The notes beneath the pieces were generated by a model, which had not been told where the DNA came from, searched no databases, and saw only the letters and a program-made list of their open reading frames with translations. Source: Bacteroidetes bacterium endosymbiont of Geopemphigus sp. (GTDB lineage: Bacteria; Bacteroidota; Bacteroidia; Flavobacteriales; Blattabacteriaceae). From it: a stretch of 64,000 nucleotides of DNA. Position numbers and translations under genes: made by a program. The DNA is taken from assembly GCF_002904345.1 (NCBI RefSeq), contig NZ_PEIH01000003.1, forward strand, positions 1 to 64,000, read 5' to 3'. How positions within the stretch are numbered: position 1 is the first letter of the stretch; every line of letters starts with the position of its first letter. This document shows positions 1-9,725 of the stretch, piece by piece.

Positions 1-306
1 GTCTTCAAAAGGAACGCTCTCGTTTGGAAAGCTAGGCGATTTTTATAATTTTGTAGCTTTTATTTCCGCCCCCGCCCAGGGGCGGATTTAGCTAAAAAAT
101 ATAACCAAAAGATGATCCACGCTATTTGTTTATTTCTCGGGGATATGGGGTTACTTTCATTATTTTCTATTAAAGATGAAGCACTGATTTTCCTTCCTGC
201 GATTCTTCTTTGTTTTTGTTGATCCAGTATAGTAGGTATGTCTTATGTGTTATTAGCCTATAGGCGCTTGGTTGAACGGGAGATCCTCGAAACGCTACTC
301 GATTAA
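1..306 (+). pseudogene. SLC45-type MFS sugar permease remnant (5' end outside window)
   Basis: Translating 112-306 gives a hydrophobic peptide interrupted by one in-frame TGA. The part around the stop reads AILLCFC*SSIVGMSYVLLA, which resembles the conserved segment of SLC45/sugar-proton symporters, where the stop position is normally Trp (a TGG to TGA change). The 1-111 segment also yields MFS-like residues (DFYNFVAFISAPAQ) but in another frame, so there is at least one frameshift too. The open reading ends at 306, far short of a 12-helix transporter. I infer a dead sugar permease whose 5' part lies outside the window. The family is inferred from motif resemblance only. Confidence 0.5.
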
Positions 307-372
307 TTCGCGCATTGCTTATCCGAAAAAACCCGATGAGAAAAATATATAAAAGCTTTCCTCTTAGAAAGA

Positions 373-1215
373 TTATTTAGAGGTCATTGATATAAATTCG
401 GAGATACTTTTCTTTAATTCGTTTCGATTGCAGATAATATCTATGAAGCCATGCTCAAGTAAAAATTCGGCGGTTTGAAAGCCCACAGGTAAGTCTTTTC
501 CTATAGTTTCTTTGATCACACGAGGCCCTGCAAAGCCAATCAAAGCTCCTGGCTCAGAAATATTAATATCTCCCAGCAAGGCATAAGATGCAGTTACTCC
601 TCCGGTGGTAGGATCGGTTAATAATGAGATATAAGGTAGCTTAGCCTGAGAAAGACGACTAAGCATTGCTACAGTTTTAGCCATTTGCATAAGGGAATAA
701 GGAGCTTCCATCATACGTGCTCCTCCGGATTTTGAAATCAATAAAAAAGGACATTTCTTTTTGATAGCCTTTTCAATAGCTCTTTTGATTTTTTCGCCCA
801 CAGCAGATCCCATAGATCCCCCTATAAAAGTAAAGTCCATGCAAGCAATTACTATTGTTCGGCCATCAAGCTTTCCAAAGGCTGAACGCAGAGCTTCCTT
901 AAGACCGGTTTTCTTCTTAGCCTCCTGAAGTCGTTCGCTATATTTTTTAGAATCGATCCATTTAAGAGGATCTTCTGAGGATAGATCGGTATCAAATTCT
1001 TCAAATTCACCCTCATCAAAGAATATATCAAAATACTCGCGGCTGCCTATTTTGACATGGTAACCATCTTCTAAACTTACATAAAGATTTTTCTTTAGTT
1101 CCTGAGTATCTATAATCTCCCCGCTGGGAGTTTTATACCAAAGGCCTTTGGGAAGGTTTTTGCGATCTTCGCTGGGGGTCAGAATATTTTTCTTCTTCCT
1201 TAGAAACCAAGCCAT
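373..1215 (-). CDS. accD: Acetyl-CoA carboxylase carboxyltransferase subunit beta
   Basis: The protein is the beta half of the carboxyltransferase that moves CO2 from biotin-BCCP to acetyl-CoA in the first step of fatty acid synthesis, acting in the cytoplasm with AccA. Its 280 residues match the usual family length. The GGARMMEA stretch (164-171) followed by SLMQMAKT and the [11 protein letters not shown] segment are characteristic of the crotonase-like CT domain. In the N-terminal zinc-ribbon region (residues 26-55) none of the four zinc-binding Cys of the E. coli type is present: the sequence reads WYKTPSG and YVSLEDG. It lies 39 bp downstream of fbaA on the same strand and is probably cotranscribed. 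The start ATG at 1215 gives the typical MAWF beginning. Confidence 0.95.
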   Translation of the reverse strand: MAWFLRKKKNILTPSEDRKNLPKGLWYKTPSGEIIDTQELKKNLYVSLEDGYHVKIGSREYFDIFFDEGEFEEFDTDLSSEDPLKWIDSKKYSERLQEAKKKTGLKEALRSAFGKLDGRTIVIACMDFTFIGGSMGSAVGEKIKRAIEKAIKKKCPFLLISKSGGARMMEAPYSLMQMAKTVAMLSRLSQAKLPYISLLTDPTTGGVTASYALLGDINISEPGALIGFAGPRVIKETIGKDLPVGFQTAEFLLEHGFIDIICNRNELKKSISEFISMTSK

Positions 1216-1254
1216 AATTGATGATTCAAGCAGAAATCGTTACGCACTGGGTAA

Positions 1255-2325
1255 CTACTCAAGCGTATGAATATTGTTGAGATTTTTGAAGGCTTTTTTT
1301 AAACGCGCTTTAAAGCTTTTTTCTCCTTCACGAAGCCATATGCGAGGGTCATAAAACTTTTTGTTGGGTTGCTCTTTTCCTTGAGGATTCCCGATTTGTC
1401 CTTTTAGATAGTCTTTTTTTTCATTCATATAGTCGCGTATACCACTCATAAAAGCATACTGTAAGTCGGTATCAAGATTCATTTTTACCACCCCATAGTT
1501 AATAGCTTCTCTGATTTCTTGTTCTGAAGATCCTGAGCCCCCATGAAACACGAAGTAAATCGGTTTTTCAGCCGTCTTGTATTTCTTTTGAACATAAGTC
1601 TGAGAATGCAGTAAGATCTTTGGACGCAAGCTCACATTTCCAGGTCTGTAAACACCATGAACATTCCCAAAGGCCGCCGCTATGGTGAAGTTTGGACTGA
1701 TTTCTAATAATTTTTCATAAGCGTAGGCTACTTCCTCAGGTTGGGTATAGAGCTTATTATTATCTACATCCATGTTATCCACACCATCTTCTTCACCTCC
1801 TGTGATACCTAATTCTATTTCTAGCGTCATATTTAATGCGCGCATGCGTTTTAAATAGTCACGGCATATATCTAAATTTTCCTCAAGAGGTTCTTCTGAA
1901 AGGTCAAGCATATGAGAGCTAAAAAGCGTTTTCTTATTACATTTATAATATTCTTCACTCGCTTTTAGCAAGCCATCTATCCAGGGTAAGAGCTTTTTAG
2001 CGCAATGATCGGTATGTAAAATCACCGTAGCACCATAAGCTCTAGCCAATTCATGTATATGCTTAGCCCCAACGATGGCTCCGAGAATTGCGGCGCGTTG
2101 ACCTTCATTGCTCAATGACTTTCCTGCATTAAAAATCGCTCCTCCGTTAGAAAATTGGAGAATAACAGGAGCTTTAAGCTCTGCGGCGGTTTCTAAAACT
2201 GCGTTAATTGTATTGGATCCAGTGACATTTATCGCCGGAAGCGCAAATTGAGCTTCTTTAGCGTATCCAAACAGTTCTTTTACTAAAGTTCCGGTAGCTA
2301 CCCCTGCAGGAAATTTCTTGGACAT
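1255..2325 (-). CDS. fbaA: Fructose-bisphosphate aldolase, class II
   Basis: This zinc-dependent aldolase interconverts fructose 1,6-bisphosphate with dihydroxyacetone phosphate and glyceraldehyde 3-phosphate. At 356 residues it is the long class IIA form. The HTDHC motif at 104-108 contains the catalytic Asp and a zinc His. The EELGITGGEEDGVDN-like loop, the FHGGSGS phosphate-binding stretch and the NLDTD motif follow in the expected order. A TAnnTTTG-like element (TATATTTG) lies 32-39 bp upstream. The gene precedes accD and would take carbon from the polyol operon in this window into glycolysis. Confidence 0.97.
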   Translation of the reverse strand: MSKKFPAGVATGTLVKELFGYAKEAQFALPAINVTGSNTINAVLETAAELKAPVILQFSNGGAIFNAGKSLSNEGQRAAILGAIVGAKHIHELARAYGATVILHTDHCAKKLLPWIDGLLKASEEYYKCNKKTLFSSHMLDLSEEPLEENLDICRDYLKRMRALNMTLEIELGITGGEEDGVDNMDVDNNKLYTQPEEVAYAYEKLLEISPNFTIAAAFGNVHGVYRPGNVSLRPKILLHSQTYVQKKYKTAEKPIYFVFHGGSGSSEQEIREAINYGVVKMNLDTDLQYAFMSGIRDYMNEKKDYLKGQIGNPQGKEQPNKKFYDPRIWLREGEKSFKARLKKAFKNLNNIHTLE

Positions 2326-2356
2326 GGCTTTGTAGTTTACTTTTTAAAGGATGTGG

Positions 2357-2364
2357 CAAATATA
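2357..2364 (-). promoter_or_regulatory. Bacteroidota -7 element (TATATTTG) of fbaA-accD
   Basis: Read on the minus strand the sequence is TATATTTG, matching the Bacteroidota -7 consensus TAnnTTTG, and it lies 32 bp before the fbaA ATG. No clear -33 TTTG was seen at the expected distance. Confidence 0.5.
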
Positions 2365-2384
2365 GCAAAAACCCCTTCGCATCC

Positions 2385-4895
2385 TTAAAAAGGATAGCTT
2401 ATACCGAAATTGATGACAGGATTTAATAGATTTAATTTGTTAAAAACCCATCTGTTTTCCTCAGAATCTGATGGATCACGCAGTTTATAAGCAAAATCCA
2501 AACGTGCGATAACGAATCTCAAATCATAACGAAGCCCTAAACCCGCTCCTAAAGCCAGTTGCTTATAAAAACTATTCCATCTAAACCTGCCTGGATCTAC
2601 AGTGGAATTGACATTACTCCCTTCTTCTTTTAATGACCATATATTACCTGCATCCAGAAAAAATGCCCCATAAATCTTTGAAAATATATTAAGACGATAC
2701 TCTGCGTTCATGGTTATTTTGAAATCTGAAAAGGCTAGATCTCTTGAATCATCATGCGTTCCTCCAGGTCCCAGTTCATAAGCGCGCCAGGCGCGGACAT
2801 CATTAGAGCCGCCTGCAAAATAACTCCGGTCAAAAGGAAGCTCACGGGAATTCCCGTAAGGAACCGCAACGCCAAGAAAGATACGCGAAGCTAAGGTTTG
2901 CGCCGGGGCAAGTTGCCAGTGTTTTCGAAATTCCAGATCAACTTTTACAAATTGTGAATAGGGCACTTTAAATAAGGTGTAGGCTTGTTCGCCGTTCGTA
3001 TTTATTTTCTTCAGCGAAAAGCGTTTTTTAAGCCATGTAAGCAAATTGCCTCCGGTTTCTATTTTTCCGGAGAAAAAAATCGGATGAATGATATATTTAT
3101 TTCCATCATTTCCGTATTCATAATTGTAACTGAGTGAATGAATAAGATAATCGCTGGTAATCCGTCTTTGTCGACTTTGCATTCTCTCGTATTCTATGCG
3201 AGTCTGATCACTGAGATTGTCATTTTCTTTCTCTAAATCGTAACGATTTTTTATGGCCTTGTCGTTATCATAAAAATCAAAGTAATACTTTTTTTCAAGA
3301 TTTTGAATAAACTCAGCATTTAACAGACTGAATCGGTGCCGATAGTTAGCGGAGCTTTTCCATTCATATTCAATTCTTCCCAAGATATTCATCCTTCCTA
3401 TGCCGATATTTTTCTGCCGGGTTAGGTTTATAAGTATCCACGAGTGTGGACTATAGTTTTTGGGCACGATAAATTCACTATTCAAGGGAAGAAGAAACCG
3501 GGGAAAGCTAAGTTTAGCCTGTGCTGCCGCTTCCAAGGAATTGAAATAGTCTTGGTTTTTTGCCGAGGTCTTTTTCATAGAGGCGAGATTGCCTTTTAAG
3601 GATAATTCAAGATTTTCCGCTCCTCCGAAGATATTGCGCGTAAGCAAGGCGATCCCAGGTGTAATACCCAAATTATTCGTTCGTGAAAAATTTCCCTCGA
3701 AAGAGAGCTGTAGTTCATATTTCTTATTTGGGTTTAGCTCTATATTTACATCTAAGGCAGGATTCTGCTGAGTAGATTCTTCACTTTCTTTTATAGAAAA
3801 CGCTCCGATATTAAAATTCTTAAGGTTATAAAGATTATCCCTAGCGATAAGAACATCTTGTAGTTTATATAACCCCTTAGGTTCAATTACCAAAGCCCTT
3901 GAAATTGCGTCGGGCTTATATTTTAAAGTCCCAGGTAAGATCATATCATAGCCCTTATAGCTAAGGGCTTCTGAAGCCTTGTGTAATTCGTTCTGAATAA
4001 TGATTTTGATCTGATTAAAGTGATAGGGGAGATGTGGAGCTGTTTTTATTGAATCGTCATCTTTTTTAGCAAGGCTTTTTTCCTTTACGTGCATGATCAC
4101 TTGTGCTTTATGCTTGCTAAAAGTGGAGTCGATTTCAAATTCCACCTCATCCTTTGAATAATTAAAGTTATAGTATCCATAATTCTCATAAATATTTTTC
4201 ATCCGATTGAGCTCTTTTTCGAAATCCTTTGTGTTGTATATTTTTCCTATCTTAACTTCGCTTTCTTTTTTGTATTGAAGATAAATTTTTTCCAATTCTG
4301 ACTCTTTAAATCGATATTGTATATCTCCTAAGGTATAAACTTGACCTCTTTGCGTGTTATAAATAACTTTCCCTTTTTTATCTTTTAAATCAAGCGTGGT
4401 TTTTGTGCGCACATCAAAAAATCCCTTTGAAAAATAGGCGGTCTCAATAGCCTTGGATGAAGCTTCCACAAGGGCTGAATCTATAAGAATAGGTTTGTTT
4501 GAGTTTCTGAATACAAACTTATCCCACCATAAACTTTTTCCTGCATACTGACCCAGTCCATATTCTTGCAAGAGACTATCTAGTAGTTTAGATTCGTCTT
4601 TTTTGCGCAGGGCCTCAGGAATATTATTGTAGAGATTATCAAAGACATTTTCCAATTTTGGATTGGAAATATTATAGAACATCAGACCCAATGGTAAAAA
4701 TCCAAATGTTTTATTAGGCCGAAGCTGTACATATTCGTTAAGATTGGAAAAGTACCGTCGTTTTCCATTTTCTTTAAAAATATTTCCTGTGAGTAAATAC
4801 TTTCCTTGAGGTACTCTTTTGGTAAGATTGCAAGCGGCCAAAAGCAGGCAAATGCTAACTATGAATGAATTTTTACAGAGCTTTCTTTTCATCAT
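2385..4895 (-). CDS. TamL-like Omp85 outer-membrane assembly lipoprotein
   Basis: This is a large BamA/TamA superfamily protein (surface antigen D15 family) expected to form an outer-membrane barrel with N-terminal POTRA-type domains and to help assemble outer-membrane proteins. The reading frame can be opened from 4943, but I prefer the ATG pair at 4892-4895, which gives a normal signal sequence ending in LLLAAC, a lipobox. A lipidated TamA-like protein (TamL) is the typical Bacteroidota form. The C-terminal part has the barrel features: the DRSYFAGGSNDVRAWRAYEL motif, the AFFLDAGNIW strand, and a terminal ...NFGISYPF strand ending in Phe. The frame is intact over about 836 codons. It diverges from the methyltransferase gene at 5012. 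Confidence 0.85.
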   Translation of the reverse strand: MMKRKLCKNSFIVSICLLLAACNLTKRVPQGKYLLTGNIFKENGKRRYFSNLNEYVQLRPNKTFGFLPLGLMFYNISNPKLENVFDNLYNNIPEALRKKDESKLLDSLLQEYGLGQYAGKSLWWDKFVFRNSNKPILIDSALVEASSKAIETAYFSKGFFDVRTKTTLDLKDKKGKVIYNTQRGQVYTLGDIQYRFKESELEKIYLQYKKESEVKIGKIYNTKDFEKELNRMKNIYENYGYYNFNYSKDEVEFEIDSTFSKHKAQVIMHVKEKSLAKKDDDSIKTAPHLPYHFNQIKIIIQNELHKASEALSYKGYDMILPGTLKYKPDAISRALVIEPKGLYKLQDVLIARDNLYNLKNFNIGAFSIKESEESTQQNPALDVNIELNPNKKYELQLSFEGNFSRTNNLGITPGIALLTRNIFGGAENLELSLKGNLASMKKTSAKNQDYFNSLEAAAQAKLSFPRFLLPLNSEFIVPKNYSPHSWILINLTRQKNIGIGRMNILGRIEYEWKSSANYRHRFSLLNAEFIQNLEKKYYFDFYDNDKAIKNRYDLEKENDNLSDQTRIEYERMQSRQRRITSDYLIHSLSYNYEYGNDGNKYIIHPIFFSGKIETGGNLLTWLKKRFSLKKINTNGEQAYTLFKVPYSQFVKVDLEFRKHWQLAPAQTLASRIFLGVAVPYGNSRELPFDRSYFAGGSNDVRAWRAYELGPGGTHDDSRDLAFSDFKITMNAEYRLNIFSKIYGAFFLDAGNIWSLKEEGSNVNSTVDPGRFRWNSFYKQLALGAGLGLRYDLRFVIARLDFAYKLRDPSDSEENRWVFNKLNLLNPVINFGISYPF

Positions 4896-5011
4896 AGGAT
4901 AAAAGTCTGCACAAATATATATTTTTCGATTGCCGCTTTTCATTTATTTGTTTGTGTCATTTTTTTTATAATGTATATAGATGTGTAATTTCATCGCCTG
5001 ATTTTCAGTAT

Positions 5012-5767
5012 ATGATCACTAAATCCCAAAAACAACTTATAAAATCGCTCAGACATAAAAAATATAGGGAGCTCAATGGCTTATTTGTTATAGAAGGGCT
5101 TAAGTGCGTTCAAGAGGCGATTAAAAATGATCTTCCTCTCACACAGATTTTTTGTACGGATAAATTTTTCGATTACTTCAAAAAACAAACTGAACTTACT
5201 GTTTTTATCAGCGAAAAAGAAATGGAGCAGATTAGCTTTCTGACGCATTTTTCGGGCGCTCTCGCGCTTTGTCGTTTGTCGGACTCCCTACCTATTCCGA
5301 TTTCGGGCGAACCAAAGCATTGGAATTTAGTACTTGATGAAATCTCAGATCCCGGCAATCTTGGAAGTATTCTTCGACTTGCCGACTGGTTTGCTCTGCC
5401 TACTCTGTGGATTTCGAAAAATACAGTCGATGTTTACAATCCTAAAGTTATCCAATCTTCTATGGGTTCTTTTTCACGTGTGCGAGTTTTTTACACCGAT
5501 TTAGATAAGGTTTTGAGTCAAACTCATTTGCCTATTTGGGGGGCCTCTTTAGAAGGAGATAATATTTACCACCAGTCTTTTCCTGAGTCGGGTTGGCTCA
5601 TTATGGGCAATGAGTCTCGCGGTATTTCTCCAGGTCTGCAGAGGTATATTTCCAAAAGGGTAAGCATTCCCAGGTTTCATCCGAAATCGACTGTTGAGAG
5701 CTTGAACGTCGCCATGGCTACATCTGTATTTCTAAGTGAACTTCGTCGCTGTATTTTTACAAGATAA
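5012..5767 (+). CDS. TrmH/SpoU family RNA 2'-O-methyltransferase
   Basis: This SPOUT-class methyltransferase would transfer a methyl group from S-adenosylmethionine to a ribose 2'-OH of rRNA or tRNA. The three SpoU motifs are present: DEISDPGNLGSILRLADWF, NPKVIQSSMGSFSRV, and the C-terminal knot MGNESRGISPG followed by VESLNVAMATSVFLSE. An N-terminal substrate-binding region (FVIEGLKCVQEA) precedes the catalytic part. The frame opens at 4952, but the ATG at 5012 starts the conserved part (MITKSQKQLIKSL) and gives 251 residues, normal for the family. Whether it acts like RlmB or on tRNA cannot be told from sequence. Confidence 0.9.
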   Translation: MITKSQKQLIKSLRHKKYRELNGLFVIEGLKCVQEAIKNDLPLTQIFCTDKFFDYFKKQTELTVFISEKEMEQISFLTHFSGALALCRLSDSLPIPISGEPKHWNLVLDEISDPGNLGSILRLADWFALPTLWISKNTVDVYNPKVIQSSMGSFSRVRVFYTDLDKVLSQTHLPIWGASLEGDNIYHQSFPESGWLIMGNESRGISPGLQRYISKRVSIPRFHPKSTVESLNVAMATSVFLSELRRCIFTR

Positions 5768-5804
5768 AACCTCTTATCTTAAGGATAATTATTTATTTTT
5801 TTAG

Positions 5805-8456
5805 ATGTTATCGCATGCTACATTAAGTGTTTACGAAGCGTCAGCTGGAGCAGGAAAAACCTATTCCTTAGTTAGAGAATACCTTGCTTTGGTTTTGGCC
5901 TCGCAAGATTCATACACTTTCAAGAATTTACTCGCTATTACCTTTACCAATAAAGCAGCTTTTGAGATAAGAGTGCGCATTTTGGAAAGTTTACGAGAGA
6001 TTTCAGAGCCCGCGATGGCGCCCTATCATCCATTTTTTGAAGATTTTTTAAAAGAATTTAATTGCTCTCCCATGCAATTGATTAGTAGGGCCGCGGCGGC
6101 GCTTAAGGCCATTTTACATACATTTTCTGATTTTTCTATAAGTACAATAGATAAGTTCACTCATAAGATCGTTCGCGCCTTTGCGGCAGATCTTAATTTG
6201 GCTCGCAACTTTGAATTGGAAATAGACAGTCATTTTTTACTTCAAGAGGCTATCGAGAGGTTTCTTTCAAAAATGTCTCCTGAGTGTCCGGTAAGCATTT
6301 TTTTAGTTGAATTTTCTTTTGAAAACCTTCAGCAAGGGAGGATTTGGGATCCCAGCGCCGCACTTTTAGAAACCACTTCCTTGTTGCTAATGGAGGAAAG
6401 CGTTGTGCCTGTGCAAAAGCTCAAAAGACACACGCTTTCAGATTTTATTCGTCTAAAAAAGCATCTTACTTATAAGGTGGAGCTTTTTGAAAAAAATATT
6501 ACCCGGCAAGCGAAAAACGCGCTTAATTTTCTTGAAGAAAAAAATATTTCACCTCATTCTTTTTACCATTCCGATTGGCCCAATGCTCTTAAAAAACTTA
6601 TTAATGGCAAGTTTATGGTAAGTCCTTTTGGCAAGCGCTTAAAGGAAAGCATGCTTTTAGGGAGGCTTTATTCCAAATCTTGTAATGACGTCTCTCAAAA
6701 ACAGTTGGTCGATAGTTATGCGCAAGAGATTTTGGAATATTATAACTCCCTTTTAAATTTTTATAAGAAAAACTTCTCAGAATATTTGAGCGCTCGTGTT
6801 TTTTTAAGAAATATCTCTGCTTTAGCTTTGCTTTGCGAGATAGATAAGGAACTCAGTCTTTTAAAAAAAGAAAAGGATTTAGTGTTTATAGAAGAACTTA
6901 ATCTACATATAGCTCAATGGATTAAGCGCGAATCGATCCCTTATATATATGAACGCTTAGGCGAGCGCTATACTCATTATTTTATTGATGAATTTCAAGA
7001 TACCTCTTTAATGCAGTGGGAAAATTTTAAACCCCTGATTGAAAATGTGTTGTCTGAAAACGGAACGGCTATGATCGTAGGTGATGTTAAACAGTCCATC
7101 TACCGTTGGCGCGGCGCTTATCCTGAACAGTTTCTTTTCCTCTCTCAAGAGAATCAAGAGTCTTATCGTAAGGAAGTACACTGTCTTAAAAAAAATTTTC
7201 GTAGCTTACGAAATATCATCTGTTTTAATAATGAACTCTATTCTAGCGCTTCGGAACTTCTTTCTGAAGCGCTTTATCAAGAAATTTACCGGCAATGCCC
7301 TCAGGAATCTGTAGAGAAAGACGAGGGTTATGTCGAGCTCAATTTTCTCCATTCCGCTGATAATAAGTCATATTATGCCATGACCTTTGATGAAATACAA
7401 CAGCGTATAAAAGGTTTGTTAATGCAAGGATATGAATGTCGCGATATTTGTTTGCTGGTTCGTAAAAAAAAACAAGGCGCCTTCTTAGCAGAATCTCTTA
7501 TGGGTTGTCAATGGCCGGTGATCTCTTCTGAATCTTTGCTTTTAAAGAATGCATGGACAGTAAAGATTGCTCTGGGCTATCTTCAAGTACTTTCACGTCC
7601 TGAGGACAGTGACTTGCGTGTTGACTGGTTATTGTTGCTTTTGCAATACAACTTACTCAAACCTCAGGGGGATTCTCATCTCTTTCTTCAGACTCTTACA
7701 ACATTGTCTTTTGAAGACTTTTTTAAAGAACTTAACAGAGAAGGGCTCTATTTTCAAGGCTATTTGGGCTGTGGATATTCGCTATATGAATTGTGTGAGG
7801 AAGTTATAAGGATAGGTCAACTTAATGTTTCAGAGGGTGCGGCCGCGCTTCATTTTTTTCTCGATGTGGTATATCGTGCTATGAACAAAGGACTTTTTAC
7901 GCTCTTAGAATTTCTTGAATGGTGGCATCAAAGGCAAGATAAAGAGCGTGTTATTTTTCCTGAATCGCTTAACGCTATAAGTATTATGACTATTCATCAA
8001 GCAAAAGGATTGCAATTTCCGGTGGTGCTTTTACCTTTTGCCGATTGGGAAGCTCTTGAAGAAAAAAAAGGAGGTTTATGGCTGGAGGTGGATCCGAACG
8101 GATATGAAGGGTTTGATCTTCTGTATGCTAATACAAACGCTTCGATGAAATCTTTTAAAGGGAAGCTTAAACAAGCTTATGAAGCTTATTTATCTCAGGT
8201 GCAGTTCGACCATTTAAACCTTTTATATGTAGCTACCACGCGCGCTATAGAACAATTATTTATTTTTTCTCGCCAATCAAAGTCCCAAAGCTCTACCGTA
8301 ACATTTTATCTGGAACATTACTTGAAAACAAAATCTTTCTGGGAACCCTCTAAGGAGATTTACAAGATAGGTTCATCAGTGAGAAGTTCAGAAAAAACAT
8401 CATCGATAATTAATCAAGAGACCTTGCCTTTGATATGTGCTCGTAAGACGATTTAA
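5805..8456 (+). CDS. UvrD/RecB-like (AddA-type) helicase, apparently lacking the nuclease end
   Basis: This is a superfamily 1 DNA helicase of the kind that acts in double-strand break processing. Visible motifs are Walker A ASAGAGKTYSL near the N-terminus, ITFTNKAA (Ia), HYFIDEFQDTS (II), GDVKQSIYRWRGAYPEQF (III), MTIHQAKGLQFPVVLLP (V) and LLYVATTRAIEQLF (VI). Bacteroidota relatives usually run past 1,000 residues and end in a PD-(D/E)XK nuclease domain. Here the protein stops at 883, soon after motif VI and the linker, and I could not recover nuclease motifs in the next 600 bp. No addB-like partner is in the window. The protein may be a nuclease-free helicase or an early pseudogene. Confidence 0.85.
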   Translation: MLSHATLSVYEASAGAGKTYSLVREYLALVLASQDSYTFKNLLAITFTNKAAFEIRVRILESLREISEPAMAPYHPFFEDFLKEFNCSPMQLISRAAAALKAILHTFSDFSISTIDKFTHKIVRAFAADLNLARNFELEIDSHFLLQEAIERFLSKMSPECPVSIFLVEFSFENLQQGRIWDPSAALLETTSLLLMEESVVPVQKLKRHTLSDFIRLKKHLTYKVELFEKNITRQAKNALNFLEEKNISPHSFYHSDWPNALKKLINGKFMVSPFGKRLKESMLLGRLYSKSCNDVSQKQLVDSYAQEILEYYNSLLNFYKKNFSEYLSARVFLRNISALALLCEIDKELSLLKKEKDLVFIEELNLHIAQWIKRESIPYIYERLGERYTHYFIDEFQDTSLMQWENFKPLIENVLSENGTAMIVGDVKQSIYRWRGAYPEQFLFLSQENQESYRKEVHCLKKNFRSLRNIICFNNELYSSASELLSEALYQEIYRQCPQESVEKDEGYVELNFLHSADNKSYYAMTFDEIQQRIKGLLMQGYECRDICLLVRKKKQGAFLAESLMGCQWPVISSESLLLKNAWTVKIALGYLQVLSRPEDSDLRVDWLLLLLQYNLLKPQGDSHLFLQTLTTLSFEDFFKELNREGLYFQGYLGCGYSLYELCEEVIRIGQLNVSEGAAALHFFLDVVYRAMNKGLFTLLEFLEWWHQRQDKERVIFPESLNAISIMTIHQAKGLQFPVVLLPFADWEALEEKKGGLWLEVDPNGYEGFDLLYANTNASMKSFKGKLKQAYEAYLSQVQFDHLNLLYVATTRAIEQLFIFSRQSKSQSSTVTFYLEHYLKTKSFWEPSKEIYKIGSSVRSSEKTSSIINQETLPLICARKTI

Positions 8457-9051
8457 AAGAATCAACTGATAGCACTGTCACAATAAGCATATTCTATATA
8501 ACTAAGTATCTTTTTTAGATCACTTAAACCTTTATAAAATAAAGACTTCATTTTTATTTCTGATGAGATAAAATCCGTAATTTTTCTACTTTGATTTCTT
8601 TTAAAAACACTTAGATCATAAACGGATATTTGGTTAATTCTCCTGACCAAAAATCAAGCGCTTTCTCTGATATATGGTACTAAAAGGCCTTTTTTCTTCT
8701 TGTTATTAAAACAATAACATCTATCAGTAGTATTTGATCTGAGTCTTTCGTAATATTCAAAACCTTATATTTAGTACGCTTAAAAAATCAAAAGTCCGTG
8801 GCTACTTTGTAAAGGCTTTTATGGAATATAAAAACTATTGAAAATGTATACCTCAATTACTATTAATAAAGTGCCATACGTTAGTTCAAAAAAATATTCG
8901 CTTTTTTACTACCTTAAAAAAATTAACAAGTGATATACTTATATAAACATATAGCTAATATTTACATCATTGAAATCACTATGTGTTATGAATATAATAA
9001 ATAACTTATAATAAATAATTAAATTAGTATTCCATTTAAATATCATGTTTC
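8457..9051. other. AT-rich stretch without recognisable gene
   Basis: I see no coding sequence, RNA gene or clear repeat. It may be the eroded 3' end of the helicase gene, but no nuclease motif can be read in any frame. Confidence 0.4.
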
Positions 9052-9581
9052 ATGAGCGCCATAAAGAGGTTTTGCACGTCATTTTTAGTATTTATCCTTT
9101 GCTTTTCAATGCAAGAGGCTCAGAATCATCTTGATCTCGAACGACAAACAGATAAAAACGGCTATGCTTATGATTATGTAAAAGGGGACCCCCACACATA
9201 TAAGGGTGTATTTGCTCAAAAATGAATTAAAGGTTTATCTCTCGAAAAACCCTGGTCAATCTCAGATTTGCGCGTGTATAAAAATAAACGTGGATTCAGC
9301 TGATGATCCTCATGATCATACAGGTCTAGCGGATTGTCTCGAACACATGCTTTTTAAAGGTACTGATCAATTCGGAACTAGACATTATGAAAATCAGGCG
9401 TCTTTATTGGAGAAAATCCCTCAGGCTTAACAGGCAAAAAGAGTTGAATCTTAAAAAAAAGAGAAATTCTATCGCAAGAGAGACTCGCTCTCTCAAGAAG
9501 CGTCCAAATACTCTTGGTTTGCTCTCAAAACTTAAGTATGACAAAAAGCTTCTGGATGGTTTATTCGTAGATAAATCCTAA
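9052..9581 (+). pseudogene. M16 family metallopeptidase remnant
   Basis: The reading starts with a signal-like peptide at 9052 and shows DKNGYAYDYVKGDP before a stop at 9225. Frame changes then give LKNELKVYLSKNPGQSQI, GLADCLEHMLFKGTDQFG (9206-9430), and finally a lysine-rich segment to 9581 that corresponds to the helix following the active site. This matches the start of the long Bacteroidota M16 (insulinase-like) zinc peptidases. The zinc motif HxxEH (normally AHYLEH) reads ADCLEH, so the first His is lost. The remaining roughly 700 residues are gone. The gene is clearly dead; the ancestor was probably a periplasmic or outer-membrane-associated protease. Confidence 0.8.
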
Positions 9582-9725
9582 TAATCTCTCATTATTATTC
9601 TTAATAGTCTGATTTAAAATAAGTCAAAAAATAAGGAAATATTACGACGTAATGTACCTTTGTTTTTTATAACAAATCGGGTAACTCTCTCTTGTATTTT
9701 ATTATTAAATATAATGTCAGAAGCT

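Noticed and set aside
66-85. GC-rich hairpin CCGCCCC...GGGGCGG as a terminator
   Set aside because: No T-run follows on either strand, and it lies inside the permease remnant.
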